This document shows, piece by piece, positions 5,906 to 5,999 of a stretch of 5,999 bases of DNA; within the stretch, counting starts at the first letter, position 1; each line of letters starts with the position of its first letter. The notes beneath the pieces were generated by a model. That model had not been told where the DNA came from. It did not search any database and was given only the letters and a program-made list of their open reading frames with translations. The position numbers were made by a program, and so were the translations under genes. Source of the DNA: Methylobacterium sp. (GTDB lineage: Bacteria; Pseudomonadota; Alphaproteobacteria; Rhizobiales; Beijerinckiaceae); assembly GCA_021154065.1 (NCBI GenBank), contig JAJKJG010000315.1:1-5999 (forward strand). Reading direction: 5' to 3'.

Positions 5906-5923
5906 TCCTTTTCGGCCGGGCTC
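5906..5923 (-). repeat. Right terminal inverted repeat of the 196-bp element
   Basis: TCCTTTTCGGCCGGGCTC on the plus strand is the exact reverse complement of the left repeat at 5728-5745. It is followed by TTA, the putative target-side trinucleotide. Confidence 0.9.
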
Positions 5924-5926
5924 TTA

Positions 5927-5999
5927 CGTCGGCAGGCATCGGAGCGGACGCCGCGTGTTTTTGCATCGAACCCTCCCCGTACTGTCCGCTAAGAACTTA
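5927..5999. other. Right-hand end of window, no gene recognised
   Basis: These 73 bases show no reading frame with coding character. AGCGGAC (5943-5949) and GTCCGCT (5984-5990) are inverted repeats with a 34-nt loop, which could be chance. A gene may begin beyond the window edge. Confidence 0.3.

Larger units (their letters stand above)
5728..5923. mobile_element. Putative 196-bp MITE with IS5/IS1031-like ends
   Basis: The element is bounded by perfect 18-bp inverted repeats starting GAG (5728-5745 and 5906-5923). Comparing the two ends inward without gaps, identity continues at roughly 6 of 10 positions for the next 25-30 bases, for example a shared AGGT and a shared GC in register. That is typical of diverged subterminal repeats. 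Outside the ends are TGA (5725-5727) and TTA (5924-5926). IS5-family elements of the IS1031 subgroup are known for ends beginning GAG and for 3-bp TNA target duplications; these flanks fit TNA but differ at the middle base. No transposase or other convincing reading frame lies inside, so movement would need a transposase supplied in trans. The interior carries several nested hairpins. The inverted repeat is certain; the MITE call is inference, and a structured RNA closed by an 18-bp helix is the alternative. Confidence 0.6.

Noticed and set aside
5960..5978. GGAGGGTTCGATGC on the minus strand, resembling a tRNA T-arm
   Set aside because: The 5-bp T stem does not form, and no acceptor or anticodon arm is found around it.
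5943..5990. 7-bp inverted repeat AGCGGAC / GTCCGCT
   Set aside because: Short arms with a 34-nt loop are not distinguishable from chance.

Overview
The window is GC-rich DNA, and its gene content points to an alphaproteobacterium, probably of the order Hyphomicrobiales (Rhizobiales). Two things suggest this: an HPr protein of the kind that usually closes the hprK / mannose-type EIIA / HPr cluster in that group, and a DUF47 (PhoU-like) gene directly upstream of a PiT phosphate transporter, as in the rhizobial orfA-pit operon. The genus cannot be told from this sequence alone.

Layout. Positions 1-270 hold the 3' part of an HPr gene, cut by the window edge. After a 133-bp gap, 404-2076 is a two-gene operon on the plus strand: a DUF47 Pit accessory protein and a PiT-family inorganic phosphate permease. 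Converging on it is a minus-strand gene (3974-2124) for a complete ABC half-transporter of the SbmA/BacA-YddA type, with membrane domain and ATPase fused. Divergent from that, across a 162-bp spacer with a strong GC hairpin, is a small hotdog-fold acyl-CoA thioesterase that probably starts at GTG 4137. It converges, with only 15 bp between stop codons, on a minus-strand gene (5549-4593) for an exported protein of unknown function.

Positions 5550-5999 (450 bp) contain no convincing gene. They do contain the most unusual object here: a 196-bp element (5728-5923) bounded by perfect 18-bp inverted repeats that begin GAG and are flanked by TGA and TTA. The inverted similarity continues, degraded but in register, for about 30 bp inside each end. 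It has no transposase. The best reading is a miniature inverted-repeat element (MITE) mobilised by an IS5-family, IS1031-like transposase. Its interior also holds a series of mutually exclusive hairpins, so a structured RNA is the main alternative.

Function. The left half concerns phosphate: PTS-type phosphoryl signalling (HPr) next to low-affinity phosphate import with its PhoU-like partner. The ABC transporter, thioesterase and exported protein are separate transcription units with no evident shared pathway. Apart from the small element, no unusual multi-gene system is visible.
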